From NCBI GenBank assembly GCA_002709295.1, contig PAQL01000029.1, positions 122,232 to 186,231 on the forward strand: a stretch of 64,000 bases of DNA, in the 5' to 3' direction. Position numbers and translations under genes: made by a program. Of this stretch, positions 52,173-60,548 are shown one piece after another. Within the stretch, counting starts at the first letter, position 1. Each line of letters starts with the position of its first letter. Under the pieces are notes generated by a model. That model was not told the DNA's origin and ran no database searches. It was given only the letters and a program-made list of their open reading frames with translations. Origin of the DNA: Phycisphaerae bacterium (lineage in GTDB: Bacteria > Planctomycetota > Phycisphaerae > Phycisphaerales > SM1A02).

Positions 52173-53390
52173 TCAGCGGAGCTTGACCAGGGCGAAGGCG
52201 GCCATCGAGAGCACGATGGTGATCAGCCAGAACCGGGTCACCACCTGCTGCTCGCTCCAGCCCCCCAGATGGAAGTGATGATGGATCGGACTGCAGCGGA
52301 GCAGCCGCCGTCCGGTGCCGGTCCGGATGCGGGTGAACTTGAACCACCCGACCTGGACCACCACGCTTCCGATCTCGAGGAAGAAGATCCCCCCGATCAG
52401 GATGAGCATGATCTCCTGCCTCATCGCCACCGCCAGGTAGCCGAGGAGACCGCCGAGGGCCAGACTGCCGGTGTCGCCCATGAAGACCTTCGCCGGACTG
52501 GAGTTGAACCAGAGGAAGCCGAGACACGCCCCCGCCATCGCACCGGCGACCACCATCAGGTCCCCCCCCCCCTCGACGTAGGGGATGCTCAGCATGATGG
52601 CGGATTCGCGGAAGGCGCCCAGCCTCGCCACGATCATGAACGCGATGGCCGCGATGGTCATGACGCCCGCGGCGAGACCGTCCATGCCGTCGGAGATGTT
52701 CACCGCGTTGCTGGTGCCGGCGATCACGAGGGTTCCCAGCAGAACGAACATGCCGACGCCGAGGACGATGACCCCGGTCTCCATCCGCGGCTGGTCGAGC
52801 ATCGAATCCGGCGCCACCGGCACGAAGGTCCTCTGGAAGGGCAGGTTCAGCACGCGGGCCGCCTCCGACCCCAGCTCCGCGCTCTCGACCGTGCCCTGCG
52901 AGAAGAGGACCCATGAGAAGAGGGCCGCCAGTCCGACCTGGAACAACAGCTTCTCCCACGGCCGCAGACCGTCACGGGATCCGGGACTCCGGCGGGCGGT
53001 CGTGAGCTTGAGCCAGTCGTCCGCCATCCCGATCAGGCCGAAGGAGAGGACCACGGCGATCGCGATGTGGACGTAGCGGCCGCTGAGGTCCGCGAGCAGA
53101 AGCGTGGTGGCGATGATCGAACCACAGATCAGGATCCCGCCCATGGTCGGGGTTCCCGCCCGGGATCGCATCAACTCGTTCACATCCGTGTTGTGGAACT
53201 CCGGAGCGTCCCCGACCTTCTGCCGCACCAGCCAGCGGATCGTCCTCGGTCCGAAGGCGAGCACCAGACCGAAGGAGACCAGAACGGCGAGGAAGGCGCG
53301 GAACTCGACCTGGTAGAAGACCTGCAGCACGCGGATGAGACCGGTGCTCTCGAGCGTCTCCTGGAACTGAAGGACGAGAAAGTAGATCAA
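52173..53390 (-). CDS. mraY: Phospho-N-acetylmuramoyl-pentapeptide transferase
   Basis: 405 residues, about ten membrane helices. Active-site blocks: RSRAGTPTMGGILI, GLIGMADDWLKLT (DDxxK), NAVNISDGMDGLAAGV, FMGDTGSLALGG and HHHFHLGGWSEQQVVTRFW. It transfers phospho-MurNAc-pentapeptide from UDP to undecaprenyl phosphate, giving lipid I. It is coupled to murF by ATGA and ends the run queA-murE-murF-mraY. Oddity: codons for VEGGGD contain a run of 11 G, in a periplasmic or loop segment, a slippage-prone tract inside an essential gene. murD, ftsW and murG are not adjacent, so the dcw cluster is split. Confidence 0.97.
   Translation of the reverse strand: MIYFLVLQFQETLESTGLIRVLQVFYQVEFRAFLAVLVSFGLVLAFGPRTIRWLVRQKVGDAPEFHNTDVNELMRSRAGTPTMGGILICGSIIATTLLLADLSGRYVHIAIAVVLSFGLIGMADDWLKLTTARRSPGSRDGLRPWEKLLFQVGLAALFSWVLFSQGTVESAELGSEAARVLNLPFQRTFVPVAPDSMLDQPRMETGVIVLGVGMFVLLGTLVIAGTSNAVNISDGMDGLAAGVMTIAAIAFMIVARLGAFRESAIMLSIPYVEGGGDLMVVAGAMAGACLGFLWFNSSPAKVFMGDTGSLALGGLLGYLAVAMRQEIMLILIGGIFFLEIGSVVVQVGWFKFTRIRTGTGRRLLRCSPIHHHFHLGGWSEQQVVTRFWLITIVLSMAAFALVKLR
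52562..52572 (-). repeat. G11 homopolymer inside mraY
   Basis: Plus strand C11, coding strand G11, spelling Glu-Gly-Gly-Gly-Asp. A gain or loss of one base would truncate the essential MraY protein; the sequence here keeps the frame. Confidence 0.85.
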
Positions 53391-54796
53391 CCGTTGTTCT
53401 CCAGACTTCGGGTCAGTGCCTCGACCACCACTTCCAATCCGATCCCCCTCGAGCCCTTGACCAGCACCATGTCACCGGGCTCGACGAGTTCGACCGCCCT
53501 GCGTCCGGCTTCGGCCGCATCCTCGACGAGAAGGATTCCACCGGAAAACCCCGCGTCGGCAGCCGACCGGGCCAGAACGTCGCCACCTCGGGCCCGGACC
53601 ACGATCAAGTGCGTGAGATCGGTACGCCCCGCGCATTCCCCGACCTCGACATGCAGGTCCTCGGATCGCTCGCCCAGCTCGAGCATCGCCCCGAGAATCG
53701 CGACCCGTCGAGGCGGTGCCTGATCGGAGGCGCCGGTGATCTCCGCGAAGGCTTCCAGGGAGGCCTTCACCGATTCCGGGTTGGCGTTGTAGGCGTCGTC
53801 GATGACCACCACGCCGCCGAGATCGCGACGAACGAATCGCATCGCGGGCGGCTCCACCGACCTCAGGGCCGCGGCGATCCGATCGTCGGGAACCCCGAGG
53901 TGCCGTGCGACCTCGATGGCGGCGATCGCGTTCACCGCATTGTGCCCGCCGTCGAGAGCGAGTTCGCAGGCCATTCCCTCGAGCTCGATCGACTGACCGC
54001 CGCCGGCGAGGGGTGTCCGGTCCAGCAGTCGGCGATCGGCATGATCGACCGTGCCGTAGGTCACGATCCGGTCACCCCGCCGGCGTCTCGGCTCGAGCTC
54101 CGACTCGATCGCCGGTCGATCGACGTTCACCAGGCCGAGGGCCGCCCCGTCGAGGATCGTGGCCTTCTCGGCGGCCACCGCGGCCTCGTCGACGAGTCCC
54201 TCCAGATGGGCGCGACCGGTTCCGGTCACCACCGCGATGGTCGGCGCCGCGATCTCGACCAGCTTCGCGATCTCGCCGCGTCCGCTGGTTCCCATCTCGA
54301 GCACCACCCAGGCGTCTTCCCCGGAGGCACCGAGAACGGTGAGGGGCACCCCGATGTGATTGTTGAACGACCGGATGCTCGCGGTCCCGGGTCCAAGCGG
54401 GGCCAGGACCGCCTCGAGGATGCCCCGGGTGGTGGTCTTGCCGGCCGAACCGGTGACTCCGATCACCGGTGCATCGAGCCCGCGGCGATGGTGCCGGGCC
54501 AGCATCGCCATGCCGGCGATGGTGTCGTCGACGATCAGGAGCGGTAGATCGAAGGCCTCCCCGCCGCCCCGGGCCTCGACCTCGTCGGCGGCGACCATGG
54601 CCGCCACGGCACCGGCCTCCCGAGCCGCCGAGACGTGGTCGTGCCCGTCGTGCCGATCGCCGCGGATCGCGATGAAGAGCCGACCCCGGAGATCCTCGCG
54701 GGTGTCGATCCCGACCCCCGCGACCTCGATCGTCGAGTCACCGGACACCACGCCTCCGGCGGCGGTCGCCAGCGTTCCGAGGTCCCCGCGGATCAT
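53387..54796 (-). CDS. murF: UDP-N-acetylmuramoyl-tripeptide--D-alanyl-D-alanine ligase
   Basis: 469 residues; the ATG at 54796 overlaps the murE stop (ATGA). The three-domain Mur ligase plan is visible: an N-terminal UDP domain (VGIDTREDLRGRLFIAIRGD), the central ATPase with VIGVTGSAGKTTTRGIL and VLEMGTSGRGEIAKL, and the C-terminal domain with VVVIDDAYNANPESVKASL. It adds D-Ala-D-Ala to the UDP-MurNAc-tripeptide. Placed between murE and mraY in pathway order. Confidence 0.97.
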   Translation of the reverse strand: MIRGDLGTLATAAGGVVSGDSTIEVAGVGIDTREDLRGRLFIAIRGDRHDGHDHVSAAREAGAVAAMVAADEVEARGGGEAFDLPLLIVDDTIAGMAMLARHHRRGLDAPVIGVTGSAGKTTTRGILEAVLAPLGPGTASIRSFNNHIGVPLTVLGASGEDAWVVLEMGTSGRGEIAKLVEIAAPTIAVVTGTGRAHLEGLVDEAAVAAEKATILDGAALGLVNVDRPAIESELEPRRRRGDRIVTYGTVDHADRRLLDRTPLAGGGQSIELEGMACELALDGGHNAVNAIAAIEVARHLGVPDDRIAAALRSVEPPAMRFVRRDLGGVVVIDDAYNANPESVKASLEAFAEITGASDQAPPRRVAILGAMLELGERSEDLHVEVGECAGRTDLTHLIVVRARGGDVLARSAADAGFSGGILLVEDAAEAGRRAVELVEPGDMVLVKGSRGIGLEVVVEALTRSLENNG

Positions 54797-56361
54797 CGTC
54801 CACCCTCCCGGCGATCCGAAAGCGCCTCACGAGCCACCGCACGATCATCGAAGGGTCGTCGTTCGGTGCCGACGATCTGATGGGCCTCGTGTCCCTTCCC
54901 CGCGATCACGATCACGTCTCCGGGCGAGGCCTCCTCGATCGCTCGCGCGATGCCTCGCCGACGATCCACCTCCTGCCGGAACCGGGACGCCTCCCCGGCG
55001 GTCGCGCCCCCGACGACCTCGGCCACGATCGCCGCCGGATCCTCGGTTCGGGGATTGTCGCTGGTGACCACCACCCGATCCGCGTTCTCCAGAGCGGCCC
55101 GCATCATTCGCGGTCGCTTGGTTCGATCCCGATCCCCTCCCGCGCCGATGACCGCCACCAGGGCCGCGTCCTCGGGAACGAACGGTCGGACCGCGGAGAG
55201 CACGGTGCGGATCGCATCATCGGTGTGGGCGTAGTCGATGTAGACGCGGATCGAGTCCCCCTCCTCGTGAACCGGCTCGAGCCGGCCGCGGGGAGCCGAG
55301 ATCCCTCGGATCGCCTCCACGGCATCGGACACCTCCGCGCCCATCTCGATCGCGACCAGGAGTGATGCGGTGGCGTTGAACGCGTTGTGAACGCCGATCA
55401 GAGGGACGTCGATCTCCAGCGGACGGTCGAGGATGCCCGTCCATCGGAGTCGCATCCCGTCGGCATCGTTCCGCAGGATCTCGATCCCCACGACGCGATC
55501 GACCTTCGCGGGCGCCACCCGGTCCTCGACATCGAGCCGCGTCACCCCGATGGTCCCGGCCACGCACGATTCGAGCATCGAGGCCGACGCGGCATCGTCG
55601 AGATTGACGATCGCCACCGCATCCTCGCCGAGTGACCGGAAGAGCCGGGCCTTCGCCGCGGCGTAGGCCTCCATCGTCCCGTGATAGTCGAGGTGATCGC
55701 CGGAGAGGTTGGTGAACACCCCCACCGCGAAATCGAGATCCTCGACCCTCCCCTGATCCAGGGCATGACTCGAGACCTCCATGGCCAGAAGTTCACAGCC
55801 GTTGTCCACCATGTCTCCGAGGATCTCGACGATCTCCAGCCTTCCGGGCGTGGTCACCCGGGCGGGAACCGCCTGAACCCCGTCGTGAATCTCGATCGTG
55901 CCGATCGAACCGCACCGGGCCACCCCCGCCTCCAGCACCTGTCGCACGAGGCTCGCCACCGTGGTCTTGCCGTTGGGGCCCGTGATGCCTGCGATCCTCA
56001 GACCGGACCGAGGATCGCCCCGGCGGATGTTCGCGAGGGTCGTGCCGAGCTCCAGGGGTCCCGGACAGGCCAGAGCCACGATCCCCTTCATCGAACCGGG
56101 ATCGATCCCGTCCCAGGCCGAGGGCTCGGCGATGACCAGGGTCGCCCCTCGTTCGATGGCATCGAGGATGTGAAGGCGACCGTCCGAGACCGTCCCCGGC
56201 CTGGCCACGAACCCCGCTCCGGGGATCACCTGCCGGCTGTCATCGACGAGGCGACCCACGCGAGCCGCCCCCACGCTCCCGGCCACGACCTCGACCGGGA
56301 GGTCGGGGCGGAGACGGGCCGCGGTCCCCAGAAGCGTTTCGAGGGATTCGTCGGGCGACAT
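54793..56361 (-). CDS. murE: UDP-N-acetylmuramoyl-tripeptide synthetase MurE (meso-DAP type)
   Basis: 522 residues. ATPase motif AGITGPNGKTTVASLVRQV, LAMEVSSHALDQGRV, and the substrate-selecting motif VVTSDNPRTEDP: DNPR indicates meso-diaminopimelate rather than lysine. AGKGHEAHQIV is the C-terminal block. It adds the third residue of the stem peptide. It starts 23 bp after queA and couples to murF. This implies a DAP-type peptidoglycan in the organism, in line with the Gram-negative genes elsewhere in the window. Confidence 0.97.
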   Translation of the reverse strand: MSPDESLETLLGTAARLRPDLPVEVVAGSVGAARVGRLVDDSRQVIPGAGFVARPGTVSDGRLHILDAIERGATLVIAEPSAWDGIDPGSMKGIVALACPGPLELGTTLANIRRGDPRSGLRIAGITGPNGKTTVASLVRQVLEAGVARCGSIGTIEIHDGVQAVPARVTTPGRLEIVEILGDMVDNGCELLAMEVSSHALDQGRVEDLDFAVGVFTNLSGDHLDYHGTMEAYAAAKARLFRSLGEDAVAIVNLDDAASASMLESCVAGTIGVTRLDVEDRVAPAKVDRVVGIEILRNDADGMRLRWTGILDRPLEIDVPLIGVHNAFNATASLLVAIEMGAEVSDAVEAIRGISAPRGRLEPVHEEGDSIRVYIDYAHTDDAIRTVLSAVRPFVPEDAALVAVIGAGGDRDRTKRPRMMRAALENADRVVVTSDNPRTEDPAAIVAEVVGGATAGEASRFRQEVDRRRGIARAIEEASPGDVIVIAGKGHEAHQIVGTERRPFDDRAVAREALSDRREGGR

Positions 56362-56384
56362 GCGGGTTCCAGGAGTCGATCTGC

Positions 56385-57599
56385 TCAGGGTTGAATCGAC
56401 GAATCGCGTGCCTCGGCTCCAATCCCGGCCGCGTCCGACCTCGGTCGGTGAATGAACATCGCGTCGCCGTAGCTGAAGAACCGGTACCGGCGGCGGATGG
56501 CCTCCTCGTAGACGTGCCGGATCCGGTCGAGACCGGTCATCGCGCCCACCAGGGCGAGCAGGGTCGATCGGGGCAGGTGGAAGTTGGTGAGGAGCGAATC
56601 GACCCTTCGAAACCGGTGCCCGGGCTGGATGAGCAGATCCGTGGACCAGGCCAGCGGTTCTCCGGCCGCGAAGCCGGGTGATGACGGGTCCGGCATCGAC
56701 TCAAGGGTTCGCACGCTGGTGGTCCCGATCGCGACGATCCGCCCCGAGGAGGCTCGCCTGGCCTCGTCGGCCTCGCGGATCCGTTCGATGGCCTCGGCAT
56801 CGACGAAGCACCGCTCCGAGTGCATCACATGCCCGTCGAGATCATCCGACTCGACCGGTTTGAAGGTCCCGGCTCCGACCTCGAGCGAGACCTTCACCAG
56901 GGTGCAGCCCCGCTCCTCCATGCGCTGCAGAAGCTCGGGCGTGAGGTGCAGCCCCGCGGTCGGAGCGGCGACCGAGGCGGTGACCCCCCCATCACCGGCG
57001 AAGGTGGTCTGATACCAGCCGCGATCCTCCGGACGATCCTCGGACGCCCCGTGCTCGCGTCTGGCTCGCAGGATGTACGGCGGAAGCGGGACGAGTCCGG
57101 CCTCGGCGAAAAGCCGGGCGACCAGATCCGCGGGGACCGCATCCGGACGATCGGGATCGCCCAGTCGGACCCGGACCCTTCCTTCCTCATCGACCTCCTC
57201 CACGGTCAGCAGAAGATCCAGAGGGTTCCCGGCATGATCGAGGGGCACCAGCGTGTGGCCGACCCGGAGCCGACGACTCCGCCGCAGCATCGCCCACCAG
57301 CACCCCGGCTCCACCGGCTCGGCGAGAAGACCGTCCAGACGGCCCCCGGTGTCGCTCCGAAGACAGGAGATCCGCGCGGGAACCACCCGGGTCCGATTGA
57401 GAACGATCCGGTCCCCGGGATGCAGCAGTCCGGGGAGGTCCGAGACCACGCGGTCCCGGAGCTCCACCGAGCCGTCGTCCCGATCCTCGGGAGGCAGCCG
57501 GACCTCGAGCAGACGCGCCGAATCCCGCGGCTCCGCGGGATCGGTGGCGATCAGCTCGGGGTCGAGATCGAAGTCGAGGTCGGTGAGGCGGGTTCCCAT
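56385..57599 (-). CDS. queA: S-adenosylmethionine:tRNA ribosyltransferase-isomerase
   Basis: 404 residues, normal length. Blocks: LDFDLDPELIATDPAEPRDS at the N-terminus, VSLEVGAGTFKPVESDDLDGHVMHSE, VAIGTTSVRTLES, and LLTNFHLPRSTLLALVGAMTG followed by RYRFFSYGDAM. It builds epoxyqueuosine from SAM on tRNA; QueG (37169-38299) then completes queuosine. It leads the murE-murF-mraY run. TAGGAT ends 9 nt before the ATG with no ribosome site. Confidence 0.97.
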   Translation of the reverse strand: MGTRLTDLDFDLDPELIATDPAEPRDSARLLEVRLPPEDRDDGSVELRDRVVSDLPGLLHPGDRIVLNRTRVVPARISCLRSDTGGRLDGLLAEPVEPGCWWAMLRRSRRLRVGHTLVPLDHAGNPLDLLLTVEEVDEEGRVRVRLGDPDRPDAVPADLVARLFAEAGLVPLPPYILRARREHGASEDRPEDRGWYQTTFAGDGGVTASVAAPTAGLHLTPELLQRMEERGCTLVKVSLEVGAGTFKPVESDDLDGHVMHSERCFVDAEAIERIREADEARRASSGRIVAIGTTSVRTLESMPDPSSPGFAAGEPLAWSTDLLIQPGHRFRRVDSLLTNFHLPRSTLLALVGAMTGLDRIRHVYEEAIRRRYRFFSYGDAMFIHRPRSDAAGIGAEARDSSIQP

Positions 57600-57608
57600 C
57601 GGGAACCG

Positions 57609-57614
57609 ATCCTA
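57609..57614 (-). promoter_or_regulatory. -10-like TAGGAT for queA-murE-murF-mraY
   Basis: Minus-strand TAGGAT followed by 9 nt and the queA ATG. It would place the transcription start at or within a few bases of the start codon. No -35 seen. Confidence 0.35.
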
Positions 57615-57645
57615 GTCGGACGACCGACACCCGGTCGGGATCGAT

Positions 57646-58134
57646 TCAGGCGGCGTCGCGGGAGACGAATCCCCCACGGTCGATCCGACCGGCCCACCAG
57701 GTCGAACCGCATTCGCTGCAGGTCCATCCCCGGATCGCCCGGTCGTGGGCCCCGGCGCAGTCGTCCACCTTCTTGTGAGCGCAGCAGCCGCATCGGTCGA
57801 GCCGAAGCAGGAACTGGACGAGCTCCTTGCGAACCAGCTTGATCCAGCCATGCAACCCGATCGAGAGCAGCACCGCTCCGACGACCGTCACCCCCGCGGC
57901 GAACCCTATGGGAACGGGGAGCTCGGTTCCGCCCGCGATGCAGAAGATGATCCCGAGAAGGAACAGCGATCCACCCAGCAGGGCGATGCCGCCGATCCTC
58001 CGATCATGGAACAGCTCGTGAACGATGGACCGCAGAAGCCATCGTCGCTCCCGGGGCCCGAGCCTCGGAAACACCTCCCCGAGCATGAGCTGCGGGGAAT
58101 GGCTTCGATAGGTCTCCGATCGACGAGCGAACAT
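57646..58134 (-). CDS. Membrane protein with C-terminal zinc-ribbon-like cysteines
   Basis: 162 residues. Two membrane helices (IGGIALLGGSLFLLGIIFCI and IGFAAGVTVVGAVLLSIGLH) form a hairpin, then a cytosolic tail with CGCCAHKK and CSECGSTWW, four to six cysteines that could bind zinc. The N-terminus (SHSPQLMLGEVFPRLGPRER) is amphipathic. I do not recognise the family. It is followed upstream by the HEXXH gene 55 bp away in the same orientation, and queA begins 47 bp after its stop. Confidence 0.75.
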   Translation of the reverse strand: MFARRSETYRSHSPQLMLGEVFPRLGPRERRWLLRSIVHELFHDRRIGGIALLGGSLFLLGIIFCIAGGTELPVPIGFAAGVTVVGAVLLSIGLHGWIKLVRKELVQFLLRLDRCGCCAHKKVDDCAGAHDRAIRGWTCSECGSTWWAGRIDRGGFVSRDAA

Positions 58135-58189
58135 GTCCGGGAGATCGGCTCGATCCCCTCCCGACTGAAGACCCCGTGGGCTCCGGGCC

Positions 58190-58849
58190 TCAGGACGCGT
58201 CCGATACGACGGCGGAATCCTCGAAGGCTCGATCCCCGGCCGGGGGGACGTCCAGAAGAGCGGGCAACGGCGGACGATCGCGTCCCGGAGGATCGAGGAA
58301 TGGAAGGAGTTCGGCGGGCAGACGCTTCAATCCCCGCCGGACGGCCTTGCGGATGGCGTGATGCAACGCCTCGTCACGGCGGCGTCGGACCGCCTCGGTG
58401 ACGTTGAAGTCCATCTCGATCATGCTCTCGAAGGACCACCTCCATGCGTGATACTCCTCGAGACATCGGGGGCGGTAGGTCGCGAAACCGATCGCATGGT
58501 GACCGACCTCGTGGAGGAACACGGCGCAACTCATCGGACCCCGCGGATAGGGCGACTCGATCAGACGAGCGACGGTCCCATCCTTGTAGAACACCTGCCA
58601 GGCGCATCCGCTGGTGCTGGAACGCCATCGGACCACCCGGATCCCGTGCACCTTCTTCATCTCGAGCACGAGGTCGTCGTACCTCGCCTTCATCCCTCGG
58701 GAACGAACCGGCACCGACCGGGACGCCGCGGTCGCGGTGGTCTCCGGGGTCGAGGGCCCGTCGGGTCGCTCGGGTTCGGATCCGCGGATCAGATCCCAGA
58801 GCGTCCGTGGAAAGCAGTCGCGGAGCAGTCCGGCCGGACGGATGCTCAT
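58190..58849 (-). CDS. Putative HEXXH zinc metallopeptidase-like protein
   Basis: 219 residues from the ATG at 58849, inside the fmt stop (ATGA); the track start at 59119 lies in fmt. The centre contains FLHEVGHHAIGFATYRPRCL, an HEXXH zincin motif, followed about 12 residues later by EEYHAWRWSFESMIEMDF with acidic candidates for the third ligand. The rest is charged and helical, no signal peptide, so it is likely cytosolic. ImmA/IrrE-like or other gluzincin-type folds are possible. Its tight coupling to fmt and def is notable because those enzymes act on nascent chains. Confidence 0.75.
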   Translation of the reverse strand: MSIRPAGLLRDCFPRTLWDLIRGSEPERPDGPSTPETTATAASRSVPVRSRGMKARYDDLVLEMKKVHGIRVVRWRSSTSGCAWQVFYKDGTVARLIESPYPRGPMSCAVFLHEVGHHAIGFATYRPRCLEEYHAWRWSFESMIEMDFNVTEAVRRRRDEALHHAIRKAVRRGLKRLPAELLPFLDPPGRDRPPLPALLDVPPAGDRAFEDSAVVSDAS

Positions 58850-59832
58850 CGAGCCACCGGCCCCGAGTTGGGACGAAGGACCGCATCCTCCGGAAGAGGT
58901 CTCCCGCGTCGAAAGTCCTTCCAGTCCATGACGCGGCCGCCGGGAACCTGCACCTCCAGAAGCCGGACCATCCCCCGACCGCAGGCGACGACGCCCTCCG
59001 CATCGACGCCGCCGACCGGCCGATCGGAGATCCCGGTCTCGTCGACCACCGCGACGCGATGCAGGCGCAGGCGGTCCGGCACCTTCTCTCCGGAAGCCGC
59101 CGAGACGACGACCTCGCATCCCGGCCAGGGCACCAGACCGTGGACCATCGATCTCACGGTCGTGGCGGGCACCGAGAAGTCCACGGTGGCATCCCGGCGA
59201 CCCAGCTTCGCGGCATGGGTGACCAGCGACTCGTCCTGGGCCTCCTTGCGGACCTCTCCCCGTTCCAGTCGCTCCAGGACCTCCAGCACCGCCTCAGGCC
59301 CGAGAGCCGCCAGACGATCATGGAGTTCACCCGCGGTCTCCCCGGGATCGATCGGCGTCTCGCGCATCGCATGGACCTCGCCGGCGTCCATGCGTCCGGC
59401 CAGGGAGATGACGCTGATGCCGGAGACCGTGTCCCCCGCCATCACCGCCCGATTGATCGGCGCCGCACCCCGCCAGCGAGGAAGCAGGGAGGCGTGAAGG
59501 TTGATCGCGAAACGGTCCTCGAGCAGCTCCGGTCCGAGCTTCTGACCGAACGCGATGATCACCATCGCATCCGGTCGGGCATCCGCGATCGAATCGAGGG
59601 CATCGTCGGCGTTCACATTCCCGGTTCGAAGCAGAAGGGCGCCGTGGAGCGGATCCTCGGCATCCCCGGAGGCCTCGAGGACCCGGGCCGCGATCGGAGC
59701 GGGCGTCTCACGCCGGCCCCGACCCGCGGGTCGATCGGGCTGCGAGACGACCAGCGGGACCTCGTGGCGGCGAGCGATCGCATCCAGGGTCGGCAGACCG
59801 AACTCACCAGCACCGAGAAACACCACTCGCAT
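58846..59832 (-). CDS. fmt: Methionyl-tRNA formyltransferase
   Basis: 328 residues. N-terminal formyltransferase domain with VFLGAGEFGLPTLDAIA, the catalytic Asn-His-Asp region FAINLHASLLPRWRGAAPI and ISVISLAGRMDAGEVHAM; the C-terminal domain with GLVPWPGCEVVV contacts tRNA. It formylates initiator Met-tRNA with 10-formyl-THF. It starts 25 bp after def, the classical def-fmt pair, and couples to the HEXXH gene by ATGA. Confidence 0.96.
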   Translation of the reverse strand: MRVVFLGAGEFGLPTLDAIARRHEVPLVVSQPDRPAGRGRRETPAPIAARVLEASGDAEDPLHGALLLRTGNVNADDALDSIADARPDAMVIIAFGQKLGPELLEDRFAINLHASLLPRWRGAAPINRAVMAGDTVSGISVISLAGRMDAGEVHAMRETPIDPGETAGELHDRLAALGPEAVLEVLERLERGEVRKEAQDESLVTHAAKLGRRDATVDFSVPATTVRSMVHGLVPWPGCEVVVSAASGEKVPDRLRLHRVAVVDETGISDRPVGGVDAEGVVACGRGMVRLLEVQVPGGRVMDWKDFRRGRPLPEDAVLRPNSGPVAR

Positions 59833-59857
59833 CGTCGATCACTTCCCTTCGCAGGGC

Positions 59858-60385
59858 TCAGAGTCCACCCATCGTCTCGAAATCGGCCCGCATCTCCTTG
59901 AGTGCCCGCCGATGCACCAGCCGATCGCGGGGACTCATGCGATCGGTGATCAGCCGTCCCTCGAGATGATCGAATTCGTGCTGCCACACCCGGGCGGCGA
60001 AGCCGTCGCTCTCGAGGGCGAACTCCTCCCCGTCGAGGTCGGTGGCGAGGATCCGGGCGGCCCCTGGACGCCTGACGTCGACCCGGATATCCGGAATGCT
60101 CAGGCAGCCCTCCTCGAAGATCTCGAGATCCCCCTCGAGCTCCAGTCGCGGGTTCACGAAGACCACGGGATCGGGTTCGGGTGAATCGCGCGGATCCGCG
60201 ACGAAGAGCCGGATGGAACGACCCACCTGCGGAGCGGCCAGCCCAACGCCTTCCGCGGCGTACATCGTCTCGATCATCCGGGCCGCCAGCTGCCGGAGTT
60301 CGTCATCGACGGCATCCACCTCCGCGGCCCTGGTCGCCAGCACCGGATGGGGATATCGGATGATCTGGAGGGGAGTCTCGGTCAC
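59858..60385 (-). CDS. def: Peptide deformylase
   Basis: 175 residues from the GTG at 60385; the ORF-track start at 60673 would overlap the divergent TPR gene. The three signatures are AAEGVGLAAPQVGRSI, FEEGCLSIPDIRV (metal Cys) and VWQHEFDHLEGRLI (HEXXH). It removes the N-formyl group of new proteins. The start has no good ribosome site; TACCAT ends 9 nt upstream. Confidence 0.96.
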   Translation of the reverse strand: MTETPLQIIRYPHPVLATRAAEVDAVDDELRQLAARMIETMYAAEGVGLAAPQVGRSIRLFVADPRDSPEPDPVVFVNPRLELEGDLEIFEEGCLSIPDIRVDVRRPGAARILATDLDGEEFALESDGFAARVWQHEFDHLEGRLITDRMSPRDRLVHRRALKEMRADFETMGGL

Positions 60386-60394
60386 AGCGGTTGG

Positions 60395-60400
60395 ATGGTA
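60395..60400 (-). promoter_or_regulatory. -10-like TACCAT for def-fmt
   Basis: Minus-strand TACCAT followed by 9 nt and the GTG at 60385. Weak, but placed like the other close -10 elements. Confidence 0.3.
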
Positions 60401-60433
60401 GCGAGGCGGGCCCTGTCCCGGGTTCCCGGTCCA

Positions 60434-60463
60434 TTGACCCGATTCGGGTCGGGGCGGTACTCT
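60434..60463 (+). promoter_or_regulatory. Candidate promoter of the TPR-kdsB unit
   Basis: TTGACC (60434-60439, five of six), 18-bp spacer, TACTCT (60458-60463). The leader would be about 80 nt to the GTG at 60549. Confidence 0.45.
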
Positions 60464-60548
60464 TTGAGGACTGCAGGCCTGCTGAGCGATGAATCTCCGG
60501 GGTCGATCGGACCCGGCAGGCACCTCAACATCCGCGAAGGAGCGACGC

